Positions 38,414-50,165 of a stretch of 64,000 nt of DNA are shown here, piece after piece. Origin of the DNA: Zeugodacus cucurbitae (lineage: Eukaryota; Arthropoda; Insecta; Diptera; Tephritidae). Numbering within the stretch: position 1 is the first letter of the stretch; every line of letters starts with the position of its first letter. Both the position numbers and the translations under genes were made by a program. The notes beneath the pieces are model-generated. The model had not been told where the DNA came from and did not search any database. It saw only the letters and a list, made by a program, of their open reading frames with translations. Where the stretch lies: the NCBI RefSeq assembly GCF_028554725.1, contig NC_071671.1, positions 10,722,001-10,786,000 on the forward strand. Reading direction: 5' to 3'.

Positions 38414-39355
38414 ACGGGTGATTTTTTTGAGGTTAGGATTTTCATGCATTAGTATTTGACAGATCACGTGGGATTTCAGACATGGTGTCAAAGAGAAAGA
38501 TGCTCAGTATGCTTTGACATTTCATCATGAATAGACTTACTAACGAGCAACGCTTGCAAATCATTGAATTTTATTACCAAAATCAGTGTTCGGTTCGAAA
38601 TGTGAAATCCGCTTTTTTATCGACAAATTTTGTTCAGCGATGAGGCTCATTTCTGGTTGAATGGCTACGTAAATAAGCAAAATTGCCGCATTTGGGGTGA
38701 AGAGCAACCAGAAGCCGTTCAAGAACTGCCCATGCATCCCGAAAAATGCACTGTTTGGTGTGGTTTGTACGCTGGTGGAATCATTGGACCGTATTTTTTC
38801 AAAGATGCTGTTGGACGCAACGTTACGGTGAATGGCGATCGCTATCGTTCGATGCTAACAAACTTTTTGTTGCCAAAAATGGAAGAACTGAACTTGGTTG
38901 ACATGTGGTTTCAACAAGATGGCGCTACATGCCACACAGCTCGCGATTCTATGGCCATTTTGAGGGAAAACTTCGGAGAACAATTCATCTCAAGAAATGG
39001 ACCCGTAAGTTGGCCACCAAGATCATGCGATTTAACGCCTTTAGACTATTTTTTGTGGGGCTACGTCAAGTCTAAAGTCTACAGAAATAAGCCAGCAACT
39101 ATTCCAGCTTTGGAAGACAACATTTCCGAAGAAATTCGGGCTATTCCGGCCGAAATGCTCGAAAAAGTTGCCCAAAATTGGACTTTCCGAATGGACCACC
39201 TAAGACGCAGCCGCGGTCAACATTTAAATGAAATTATCTTCAAAAAGTAAATGTCATGAACCAATCTAACGTTTCAAATAAAGAACCGATGAGATTTTGC
39301 AAATTTTATGCGTTTTTTTTAAAAAAAGTTATCAAGCTCTTAAAAAATCACCCTT
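38414..39355 (+). mobile_element. Mariner-like element with internal deletion
   Basis: Inverted ends (acgggtgattttttt and, on the other strand, aagggtgatttttta) lie between TA dinucleotides at 38412-38413 and 39356-39357, giving a 942-bp element. It holds the start of a transposase frame at 38527 (MNRLTNEQRLQIIEFYYQNQ) and, in another frame, the catalytic part at 38630-39250. The missing stretch is most of the DNA-binding half. Tc1/mariner/IS630 superfamily. Confidence 0.85.
38630..39250 (+). pseudogene. Truncated mariner-like transposase (catalytic domain)
   Basis: The 206-codon open frame has no ATG start and joins out of frame with the N-terminal piece at 38527-38615. The three catalytic aspartates are visible: FSDEAHFW, QQDGATCH and RSCDLTPLDY, with 36 residues between the second and third. 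The C-terminal block (NWTFRMDHLRRSRGQHLNEI) reaches a TAA at 39248. The helix-turn-helix region that binds the inverted ends is deleted, so a working transposase is not expected. The long clean frame suggests a fairly recent loss. Confidence 0.85.
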
Positions 39356-40118
39356 TATTATGATTGTACCAAAATTTTTAAACAAAAAACAAAAACATTA
39401 AGATATATTATTGTATAAGCTCATGAAACATAATAAAAATTGGAGTGTATTAGCTCATAATAAATATTCAAAATGCACACAAATTCTAATAAGTTTTGTT
39501 TATAAAATTGAGCAGTTGTTTGCGGATGGCAAAAAATATGGGCAAAAACAAAGTAATGAATGAGAAAATTAAAAAAAAATATATATTTTTTAGTAAAATA
39601 CACTTCTAAAATGACAAAGCAAATGAGTTATTACTTTTTACAATAGTCCATTGTATACCGCGAAAAATCATTTTGCATTTTTAAAACTAGTTTCCGAGGC
39701 AATGAGGTCTACTTTTGAATTTCGAAGGACACGAAAACTTCACAAAAGTCTTTTCATATAAAATAATACAATATTTTTGACATAACTAATTCAATAACAC
39801 TAAAATTTAATTTAATTTTTAAAAACAGCATTTGATAATATTTAACCCTTAAGACAACTTATATATGTTTGAAAATTCCAATAAGAGTAATAACTACTTA
39901 CCACACATAACAATTCAAATCATTTTTATCAAACACAAGCGATCTCAACTTCTGCATGACAAGTGTGAAATGGACAAAAATTCTCCAATTCCAATCCCAA
40001 ATTTCAAACCAACTGAATTTTTATATATTTCAAAATGGCTCTATTTCTTTGCTTGTCAAAGTTTCAGAATCTGTAAAATATTCGTCATTCAAAGGCTATA
40101 TATTCTCTTCTAAACATC

Positions 40119-40200
40119 TTAAGTGGTTTGGTGGGTTTGAAGATTTCAAAATTACAAATTTTTTTTTCAAATTGATCCGACTAAAATTCTAAGAGATGGA
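40119..40200. mobile_element. One end of a related TTAA MITE
   Basis: TTAA at 40119-40122 is followed by gtggtttggtgggtttgaag, matching the right end (reverse complement) of the 3624-3806 element. The other end was not found, so this is a partial or decayed copy. Confidence 0.35.
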
Positions 40201-42870
40201 AGCTTTGTAAGTTCAGCCCATTAAACATCGTCAGTTTAAATTCAAAATTTTTAAACTCAATTTTTTAAGTCGGTGGATTTTTTTGGATTTCTCGAAAGGT
40301 TTTGAAGCGATTTTTTCGAATTTTACACACTTCTTTGAAATATAATTATTTAGTTATTGAATTAAGGATTTTTTTTGGTTTTATTACAATTAATTGTTTG
40401 GTGGCAATATATGATGAGAATTTGATAAATACAATTTTTTGTTCAAAGTCTATAAAAATTTATATTTTAATATTTTTCCTTCGTTCAATAATAAGATTTA
40501 TCCATGTACTATTTTCGGTTTATAGATTTTAGACGAACCAATCATGAGTTATGCTGTCCACCGCAAGAACCTTTTTTTCAGACGTCAAGAGAAATGAGGC
40601 TGAGTTTTCGGATTTTTTAAATCAAAATTTCACAAAATACTATTTAATTTAATTTTGTATCTTGTATGCTGAATTGTTTAAATAAAATATGTGATTGTAT
40701 TTATTAAAAATGTAAAAATACCATATTTTTCATCCTCAGAAAAGTACCCGACCCCTGAATGCCTAATAACACTATGCCTAAATAAACTAAATTATGAAAT
40801 ATAATCAAATATTCTCTGTAGAAAACACTATTTGTGTACCTCAGCAGCATTGAAAACCGTTTTTCGTGTCTTTTAAAGATTTAGTCTAACTACAAAACAT
40901 ATGGTTTTAATTCTAATACCATTATCTTAGAAATGATACGGCCTGGCTCTGATGTCGGAATCAAAGTAAAGCCCTAGAAAGTGTATTTGAATTTAGTTTC
41001 TCACTATCTATTTCACGAAATATATTTTCGAAGATAACTTGTTTATTCATATGATATGATGAAATGTAATTTTACACAAAAGAACAAGCGGAGATTTATA
41101 TTTTCTTTAGCATTATTCTTAAGTAATATGTTTTCTTGTCTACATACTGAACGTTACAGCCAGGAATTATTCTGTACTTACTTAAATTCTATAATATTTG
41201 TGCATATTTTTGATTTTTCAAAATCGGTAACATAGTAAAATATATTGGTAAAAACATTTGAGCTTCAGGATGACGATCAAAAATTAAAATTTAACGATCA
41301 TCATAAACGAAATATAAAAATTGGAATTTATCGCTCAAATCACTCAAAATCTACTGATATAAAGATATATATAACACATTCTTTGATTTTTATTTTTACT
41401 ACATCTGTATATCTTATTGCTCGTTTGCAGTGAATATGTAGAAGAAAAAAATACCATTTTTCGGTGACTATTTCACTTTTTACGATTTTGACTACAATGA
41501 TTAGTTTATAATGCATTAAATTAGTTGACTTAGTTCATTAAAAAAAAAATAAGAAAAAAATAGCAAAAAAATATCAATTCACAGATCAAAAATATATATT
41601 TACTTAGTTGTTTCCATTCTTTTTTAGTTTCCAATATTACTCTGATCTCTCAATATTTCTTTCAAAATTTCCATAACCCTAAACGATCTATTGAAGTAAA
41701 TAAATATGGACTAAGTAACATTTTTGTATACGCTCAAAATAAAATCCCAAATGTACAAAAAGAAAAACTTCAACGTTTTTAGAATTACAACAAAAAAATG
41801 TAAAAAAAAAAACAACAGAAAACAAATAAACATGCATACAAAGGACAACAGAATTTATGACTTCAAATTTGAAACAGGTTCATTAGAGTAGAAAAAGTAG
41901 AAAGTGAAAACACACAAAAATTATAAATAATTAGAAGATAGTATATAGAAATATTAGAATTATCAAAACTATAAACTACATTGAAATGTGTGTATGAATG
42001 TATGGGAATTTAAAAACAACAAATACAAGAAACAAACAAACAATTGAGGAAATTATATAATTAATAATAATAATATTTAGTAATGCAAACAGGGTAAAAC
42101 AACAACAACACAATATGTAAACAAGAACAAAAAAAACTTATAGAAATACAGTGATTACTATAGAATTTTATACCGATATGTATGTAAATTAACTGTAAAA
42201 TGAAACAAGAAATATATAAAAAAATAAATTAAAATAAGTATAAACAAATAAATGGATTTAAAGTGCATAATTTCTTACACAAAATTATTTTCAAAAATTC
42301 CAACCTGTTTTTTTTTAATTTCAAAATTTTTTTCAATAAAAAACCTTAAAGAAGATTGAAAAAAAAATAACAACCAAATGTATATCTGCATGTCTGTATG
42401 TATGCTATATTTTTAATTGTAATTACTGTTAATTAGATGAATAACAACAAACATTTCAGTTGTACGAAAAAATTAAATGTTGTATAGTAATATTTAATAA
42501 ATTATATACTGAAAAAATCGTCTATATATAAGTGCATAAAAACATATAAATAATGATAAAATATAATTAATTAAAATGTATTTATTTGATAGTAAGTTGA
42601 AACGGAAAATTATTGTGTAAGTGATTTAAATAAATTGAAATAAATAAACAAAACTTTAAATCGTAATAAACAGCGGTGATATTAAGTGATTTTATTGCTG
42701 GAAACCGAGTAGCGGACGAATAACGATTTTATTTGTAGGCGAGCAATCTTAATGATATAATTTACACATCCGTTGAGCAATGCAAGCAATATTTGATTCG
42801 ACAAAAATTGTAGAGTAGCGAAACGAACAAACAACTGGTATAGAAGAAAGAGACTGAAATTAAGTGTAGA

Positions 42871-43020
42871 TGTTGTTGTTGTTGTTGTTGTTGTTGTAGC
42901 GGCATAAAACATTCCCCAAATAATTTTGAAGAATGCTGCCGATTTGACAATCCTTGGCCAGATATAAATCCGTGTCCGTTCCGGTTACGTAGAACCGACT
43001 GTTATGGGAACGGAAAGTGT
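42871..43020 (-). repeat. Short interspersed repeat with (CAA)n tail, copy 1
   Basis: On the minus strand: gttcccataacagtcggttctacg, then ggatttatatctggccaagg, then ggggaatgttttatgccgc, ending in a (CAA)n run (plus-strand (GTT)n at 42871-42897). SINE-like layout. The front half matches the stretches at 3244 and 46931. Confidence 0.5.
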
Positions 43021-43272
43021 AGATCTTTATTGTCGCTTTTGCATGTAAAATATTTGACAACACTGAGACATAGTAAGCTTAGAAGTGATTAATTGAAATC
43101 GACACTGAGGATTGAACTACCGTCTAAGAAAGAGACAGTTCTGGGGTTCGGTTGCGACCTTCCGAAGTCTTTTTATCCTCTACCTTTGTATTGTTGTATT
43201 GTAAAAATTAATTTTAGTTGAGTCCTAAGGTAAGGTAAGCTAATGGTACAACAAAGTCCATAGTTCCGATAT

Positions 43273-44254
43273 GTATGTATGTATATGATTGGCGTTGAAA
43301 CCGTTTAGCCGGTTATAGCCGAATCGATGATAGCGCGTCACTACTCTCTTTCCTTCGCAGTTCGGCGCCGGTTGGAGATCCCAAGTGTAACCAGATCGCT
43401 CTCCACCTGGTCCTCCCATGGAGTGGAGGCCCTTCCTCAACTTCCTCCGGCGGGAACACCTTCAGAGCTGGAGGGTTTTCGTCCATTCGGACAACATGAC
43501 CTAGCCAGCGTAGCCGCTGTCTTTTTATTCGCTGAACTATGTCAATGTCGTCGTATAACTCGTACAGCTCATCGTTCCATCGTCTGCGCTATTCGCCGTT
43601 GCCAATGTTCTGAGGACCATAAATCTTGCGCAAAATTTTCCTCTCGAAAACTCCTATGTAGTCTCATCTGATGTTGACATCGTCCAAGCTTCTGCACCAT
43701 AAAGCAGGACGGGAATGATAAGCGACTTGTAGAGTTTTTGTTCGTCGAGAGAGGACTTTTCAATTGCCTACTCAGTCCAAAGTACCACCTGTTGGCAAGA
43801 GTGATTCTGCGCTAGATTTCGAGGCTGACATTGTTGGTGTTATTAACGCTGATGCCTAGGTATACGAAATTATCTACAACTTCGAAGTTATGAATGTCAA
43901 CAGTGACGTGGGAGGCAAGACGCGAATACGCTGACGGTTTGTTTGATGACAGAAGATATTTCGTCAGGCCCATTAGCTTCGACGCGGTTGTTGCTTCCGA
44001 TGGTATCAATATCATCCGCGTACGCCAGGAGCTGTATACTCTTATAGAAGATTGTACCTTCTCTATTTAGCTCCGCAGCTCGAATTATTTTTTCCAGCAT
44101 CAAGTTAAAGAAGTCATACGATAGTGAGTCACCTTGTCTGAAACCTCGTTTGCTATCGAACGGCTCGGAGAGGTCCTTCCCAATCATGACGGAACTTTTG
44201 GTGAAGCTCAACGTCAACTTACACAGCCGTATTAGTTTTGCGGGGATACCAAGT
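43273..44254 (-). mobile_element. 5'-truncated RTE-like LINE, copy 3
   Basis: Minus-strand copy of the same LINE, more diverged, with frameshifts and a deletion after motif C. A perfect 12-bp target-site duplication, tagttccgatat, flanks it (43261-43272 and 44255-44266). Its 5' end (ttggtatcccc on the minus strand) falls at the same element position as copy 2, within one base. The tail is the reverse complement of (CATA)n. Confidence 0.82.
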
Positions 44255-45121
44255 TAGTTCCGATATCCGACCCAAAATCCGAATAGACGTAGCGAGGAGA
44301 ACTGCAAGTTATTAAATGTTGACGACCATGAACCACGAGGCGAAAAAATATAAATTTCAAACAAATTGAAGAATAATATTATACTTACAATTAGCTAATA
44401 TTGAGGCAAAATGAATTAATGGTTTTTCGAGTTAAATTCAAATTTATTTTATTTTAATTAATTTAAGCATTTTTGAAAGTTTAGATAATAATTTAATATC
44501 AAATTGGCAGCATGGCAATAATAATATTATTGACAAAAGTATGTAATTACAGAGTGTGCACACTGCTTTGAAATAAAATAAACAATTGAGCAAATTGTCT
44601 GACACCCTGCTAGCAGATTGATGCACCCTGTTCAGCGCTACAAATGTACTAAATTTTTTATTAATACAAATTATATATGGAAAGCGCCATCTGTGGTGTA
44701 AATTTTACAATAGTAAGGTTTGAGTTAATGCTAAATGTACTAAGTATATAAGATAAATACTACACTCAAGGCAATTTATGAATACATATCATTTCAATTT
44801 TTTCCATTAAGAAACGGAAAATCCCTCCACCGAAGAATCGGCCACTACGTCACTGATTATGCACACTTATTAAGCACTGTTATCTTGCATTATAAAAAGT
44901 GGCAATCGAACTAATAACTTTTCATTCAATAAACAGCTGATAAGCCGGGGAAACAGTTTGATGGAATAAAACAATCAAACAATAATTATCTCAATAATTC
45001 TATACATAATTCTATACAAAATCATTTAGATTATAGCGTCTGTCGCCTCATAACATAAGCTTGCTAATTTAGTTCTTCTTAAACCGTAGAGCAGTGAGAC
45101 ACGCCAAAGCAGTTGTTCGAA

Positions 45122-48100
45122 ATGCGTATTGCAGTTATTGGTGGCGGCGTAAGTGGCATCTCCTCGGCCGTGCAGATTTTGGAGTATTTGAAATCAACCG
45201 GCTCACCAGCGGATGTAACTGTGCTCTCTGAGGCTTTGACGCCAAATACCACCGGAGATGGCTCAGCTGGTCTCTGGGCTCCTTATTTACTGAGCGGCAC
45301 GCCCAAGGCGCGAGTACAGTGAGTTAAGGAATATTTATAGAAACACCAAAATAAAACATATGTCTGTTTATAATATAATTCATGAACTCACTTACATACA
45401 GTTGATCTCCTTTTTGCACGGTTAACTGGGACATTAAATTACTCGTGTAAAAAAAAACGTGCAAAAAAAATCAAATTTTTATATAAAACTCACTATTGGG
45501 ACCAATTTAAGAAAAAAATCGTGCAAAAAATAGAAAACGTGTAAAAAAGATATAATTTTACATGAAATTCTATCTATTCGTACAGTGAGAATTTACACTG
45601 TTGTTGTTGTTATAGACTTTTCTGGTATTATATGTATGTACATATTACTATTAGAAGGAACAAACAACAACTATTCAAGGAATGGTAAAAAAATAATACA
45701 TTTAAAAGTTCCGTCATTAATCGCTGTGTCTTCTTTTTTCTAATTCTTCATACAGCTTCATTTATTTGTTTACGTATTGAAATTGTTGGCTTTCGAATCT
45801 AAGATTTGTATTTTTTAGTTTAAACCTAATTTAGAATTTATTAAATTCTATTAACAGCAATGGATTTGTGACGTATTGACGAATGGAATTTTGATTTTAT
45901 TGCAAAAAAGTATACAATTAAAATAAAAAATCCGTGTAAAGAAAGTAAAACCGTGTAAAAATGGTAACTGGGAAGTGTTCAAAAACACCGTGTAAAAAAA
46001 ATCGTGCAAAAAAAACCGTGTAAAAAGGAGATCAACTGTACCTATGGCGTGTGTATATTGTAGATAAGACACTTTGTAGAAATCGTGCTGATCGCGCACA
46101 AATTAGCTTGTTTTCGTTTCGAAATTCGAAATTACGAGGGCTCGTTCAGTTATAGTCATAATCGTAATAAATACACAGACAAAAACAAGAAAAAACGTTA
46201 ACTTCGGCTGTACCGAAGCTAATATACCCTTCACAGGTGCATTTCTTTTAGTAACTATGTGTTTAAGCAAATCTAAAGATGTAAGAAAAAATAAGTAAAA
46301 TACCTTAAGCAGTAATCCATGTCAAATTTCGTGAAGATACCACGTCAAATGCGAAAATTTTCCATACAAGCCATTGATTCCGATCGTTCAGTTTGTATGA
46401 CAGCTATATGCTATAGTGAACCGATCTGAACAATTTTTTCGGAGATTAAATTATTTCTATGAACAATAACTCACAACAAATTTTGTGAACATATGTAGTA
46501 AAATGTAAAAAAGTTTTCCATACAAGCCCTTGATTCCGATCGTTCAGTTTGTATGGCAGCTATATGATATAGTGGTCCGATATCGGCAGTTCCGACAAAT
46601 GAGCAGCTTCTTGAAGAGAAAATAACCTGCAAAATTTCAAAACGATGTCTTAAAAACTGAAAGACTAGTTCGTACATATACAGACAGACGGACATGGCTA
46701 AATCGACTCAGTTCAACATACTGATCATTTATATATATACTTTGTAGAGCCTCCGACGCTTCCTTCTGGGTGTTACAAACATCGTGAAAGAAAAGGAAGC
46801 TGTTTCTAAAACTATTTTCCACTACAGTTTCTGTCTCTCTTAAATCGCAAAACTCTCATCTTCGACGTAGATGTTGTGAAAAGGTTATGTGAGAGGATGA
46901 TTAAAACTTCGTTTATCGCTCATTCACACGGCAGCCGGTTTTACGAAATGGTACCACTTTTTTATCCGACCACGGATTGTCACCTCAGCAGCGTAACATC
47001 AATAAAAATATTGTAAGCTCGAGGAGCGCCCAATTCGAGAAGAAATTTCGAATACCCTACTGATATGTCCAGCATGCCCATTTACTATGTATAGAAGGTC
47101 AGCTTCAAATTAGGGGTTTTCAAAATTATTTTGTGGATTTCTTTGATGTTGTCGTCCATAATAGTTTATTTTGCACATCAAATCGGCTCATCGTCTTCTC
47201 CTTGTTCTCGGTTCAATCAAAAGTTCTACCTTTGGTACTCACTGACTTTCTTGTTGAAATCTTAACAATTGTTCGGATCACCTTTGCTTTCCTTAACCCT
47301 AGAACGTAAAATTGACGTACATTAGTTAGTGTTCTAGAGTTAAAATCGATCCCCAACGAGGGCGTCCATGTTAGATAAATGTATAATTGCGAAATTTTCG
47401 ATATATTCGTACACTATATACACTTTATTTATTTCCATCTATAATTTTCAGCCGCTGGTCAAAACAAATGTATGATTTTCTCAAGCAAATCTGGTTGTCT
47501 GAAGACGCTGGTGAGGCAGGTGTCTGCCTATTACCTTTCCTATGGTTGACAACAACAACGACAACAATGCATGATGTTTTGTGGAAGGATATTGCTTACA
47601 GTTGTCGGAGGCTTACACAAAAAGAACTGGATGGGCTAAATAAAGGAAAAGAAAGGAAATATACGTAAGTAGAATAATCAATCCAGTGTTGAAACTTGAT
47701 ATATAGTTAAAAAACCAAAGTAAGAAATAAAGCGGTATCGCTGAGGCTAGATTTACCGACCATTAAGTGGATAAAATTAAAGGTAACGGCATGTTTTTCG
47801 TAGATCCGAAAATAGTCGATATGAGAGATCTTGCAAAAAAACGTTAGTTGCTGGTAAGTCTCATTCAATCTGGATATGTAGGAGTTTAAGCCACTACAAT
47901 ATCAAGAACGGAGTTGTACGATGATCGTTCTGACAATCACGATGTTCAACGCTAAACGCGTTGTCTTAAAAGATATCATTCACTAGGAGAATATTGATGA
48001 ATGCATTACGTTTATGTCTACAAAAACCCTCAACTACACCTTCATAAGGTACGTCAATGAAATCTAGGAACTCCTCCGTAATGTTTCTATGAGACGGTTC

Positions 48101-49079
48101 CTCATCTACAGGGATATTTCGAAACACCACAGCAGGTATCCTGACACAGTACAAAGACCATTCTTATATGTTATGTTTGGAAAGAGTATCAACTGCCTGA
48201 CTGTGTTCAAACTTAATAGTTGCATCCTTTTTAAGTATAAAGTTCCATATTTGTGATGTGTTTCCTTAACTTTTTTCTAGTGATGGCATAGAGTTCATTA
48301 CCTACACCTCTGAGCCGACCAAGCTTTTACCTTATTTGATGAAGCGTTTCCAAGCGAACGGTGGCAAAATTGTACAACAAAAAATCGCCAATTTGGAGGA
48401 TTTCATAACGAGTTCCGAATACGATGTTATTATTAACTGCACTGGTTTGGGTTCACGTGAATGTGTTAAAGATAACGGCATGTTTTCGATCCGTGGACAA
48501 GTTTCACGCGTTAAGGCAAATTGGCTGTACCATGGGCTGATAGATGAGAGTGATGATGGCAATTACATTATACCAAAGTGAGTAGGACATAAGTCGAAGT
48601 ATTGAAATTAAAAAAAAAAGTAATTTGAAATATTGACATTAGAAATAACGAACCTAACCTCAAATCTAAATTACAGTTGTGAATCGGTCATTTTGGGAGG
48701 CACTCATCAAGAAAACGACTACAACACAAAAGTATGTCCGAATGACAAAGCATTCATTATAAATGGTTGTCAAAAAATTGTGCCTGGTCTGGAGAATGCG
48801 CAACATCTATACGATTGGGTGGGCCTACGACCAGGCCGTGACTCATTGCGTTTGGAAGCGGAGAAAGGAGGTATGTATATTAATATTATAGGTTACGAAC
48901 ATGATTGGGATTATAATTAAATTTTCTTTCAACCTTTTTTAAAAGGCAAAAAAATCGTTATACATAACTACGGACACGGCGGCAGTGGTGTTACCTTGGC
49001 TTGGGGTTGTGCCGATGAAGTGCTGGAACTGCTGAAACATGAATTGCAAGCGCGCAATTTTTTAAAATCGAAATTATAA
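45122..49079 (+). CDS. D-aspartate / D-amino-acid oxidase, tandem copy 1
   Basis: Five exons: 45122-45318, 47452-47664, 48281-48577, 48677-48870, 48946-49079, all GT/AG and in phase, giving 344 residues, the usual length of the family. The enzyme uses FAD to oxidise a D-amino acid to the 2-oxo acid, ammonia and hydrogen peroxide. The N-terminus has the dinucleotide-binding signature (IAVIGGGVSGI); later come NCTGLGSRE, VGLRPGRDSLRLE (the arginine of GLRP binds substrate carboxylate) and the family mark HNYGHGGSGVTLAWG. The protein ends in SKL, a canonical peroxisome signal. The ATG was chosen because it starts directly at the Rossmann strand; upstream in-frame codons lack ATG. D-aspartate oxidase is favoured over D-amino-acid oxidase by overall wording, not by a proven residue. 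The run of five Thr codons (ACA/ACG) near 47550 is absent from copy 2. Confidence 0.9.
45399..46038. mobile_element. pogo-like MITE in oxidase gene 1 intron
   Basis: Inverted ends CAGTTGATCTCCTTTTTGCACGG / CAGTTGATCTCCTTTTTACACGG (22 of 23), each next to TA (45397-45398, 46039-46040). Repeats of accgtgtaaaaa and cgtgcaaaaa lie near both ends. No ORF of note. CAGT-type ends and TA duplication fit the pogo/Tigger group. The paralogous intron of gene 2 has no such insert. Confidence 0.7.
46197..46795. repeat. Interspersed repeat with two internal modules
   Basis: Begins with a hairpin (cttcggctgtaccgaag) and contains two copies, about 156 bp apart, of a module starting ttttccatacaagcc and including tcagtttgtatg and cagctatatg (46360-46432, 46516-46590). 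It ends near cttctgggtgttacaaac. I recognise the wording as a repeat common in fly genomes; its class is not clear to me. Confidence 0.55.
46928..47000 (+). repeat. Short interspersed repeat, fragment 3
   Basis: gcagccggttttacg, tttttatccgaccacgg and cagcagcg match the front half of the repeat at 3240-3315 and 42871-43020. Lies in intron 1 of oxidase gene 1. Confidence 0.4.
47665..48280 (+). other. Intron 2 of oxidase copy 1
   Basis: Partly alignable to the matching intron of copy 2 (ttcg.agat.cgaaaat.gtcgatat), so it belongs to the duplicated unit; no gene inside. Confidence 0.5.
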
Positions 49080-49147
49080 AAGATCCTTATTAAAAGTAAT
49101 GTGAAATGTGTTTGCAAATATTGACACGTTATCCTTTTTTACTGTTT

Positions 49148-49153
49148 AATAAA
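49148..49153 (+). terminator. Poly(A) signal of oxidase copy 1
   Basis: AATAAA 69 bases after the stop codon; the only canonical hexamer close by. Confidence 0.55.
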
Positions 49154-49664
49154 TTTGCAAGATATTCAATTTTAATATAAAATAATTGCTTGAGTTGAGA
49201 CAATTGGTATTTTGTACAGTAGATAGATAGATGGATAATAAATTGAGACTATGCACCGCGACCTGTGGTCTCTTGTGTCCCAGCACTCTTACGAATTCCA
49301 GTATAGTATTAGAGTTAAGAGAGTCGATACGCTACGCACTTGGATTTGTCAAATTCTCAAAGATACTGTTTCTGTTCTGTAAAGTACTGCAGATTCTTGA
49401 AGTACAAGGATGGTTCTACACTTGAGCAAATTTTAAAATATTCCAGAAAACTTACTTAATTTGTAGATAAGGGGGCTTATGAGGCTAAATATGTGTTATA
49501 TACTAAACTAAATATTAAACTAATTCTACAAAATTACAGTTATGCTTCCACGGTAAGCAATATCTTCAAATTGTAACAATCGAAGGAATTTGACTGCTCT
49601 TTTAACTCTCGCTCCTCCTTAAGTTTCTCTTCTTTAACCAGAGCTTACGCCCTGCCAAACAGTC

Positions 49665-50165
49665 AAATCTATCGCGGTTGTGGTAAGCTCGGAGCCGCTG
49701 ACGCATTAAAGTATTTGCTGCTGGCGAAGTGAGTAGCCGGAGTTGGAATCGATATTCCGGGCGGGTATCTTTTGAAATCACTACAAGTACGATAATTTGC
49801 AGAGAATTTTAGGCATTTGTTGTGATCGTTTCTACTATTGCTACTATTCACTGGGTTTATATCGTCACCGTTGTTGTCATCAGAGAAAAGGCCACTTTGG
49901 GTGCTACTATTGCTACCGCTACCAAATTGTGGTAAGTCCCATCAACAAATTTTGGGCATTATCTGCACATTGCGTTGTCTATCGTTAATACTGTTAGGTC
50001 TGGGTTTTATTATTATGCCAAAATTGGAAACCACCATCGCTACTCGAATCAGAGCTAAGTTTGGGCGCAAAGTATGTTCGTGGCTGAGCATGTGGATTCC
50101 GTTGGCGGGAATTAGGAGCTCCACTATCACTCTCACTTGAGCCAGATGATAATGATGTAGTTACA
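49665..50165 (-). pseudogene. Possible PNRC-like retropseudogene
   Basis: Minus-strand DNA of much higher coding texture than its surroundings, broken by stops and at least one frameshift. Pieces: SSGSSESDSGAPNSRQ, RTYFAPKLSSDSSSDGG, then in another frame PQFGSGSNSSTQSGLFSDD and finally FASSKYFNASAAPSLPQP before a stop at 49674. The last block resembles the conserved C-terminal motif of proline-rich nuclear receptor coactivators (YAGAKFS..P.PS.LP.P), which bind decapping factors. No introns are evident, suggesting a processed copy. Identification is tentative. Confidence 0.35.

Larger units (their letters stand above)
37201..45121. other. AT-rich intergenic region between lov and oxidase genes
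   Basis: 37370-37680 and 41520-42300 are almost pure A/T with long homopolymers. Inserts are the mariner derivative, a TTAA MITE end, the SINE-like repeat and LINE copy 3. No gene found. A TATA-like tataaaaa lies at 44892, upstream of oxidase copy 1, of unknown use. Confidence 0.7.

Noticed and set aside
47966..48154. Minus-strand frame with VVFRNIPVDEEPSHRN
   Set aside because: Lies in an oxidase intron and has no matching frame in the paralogous intron.
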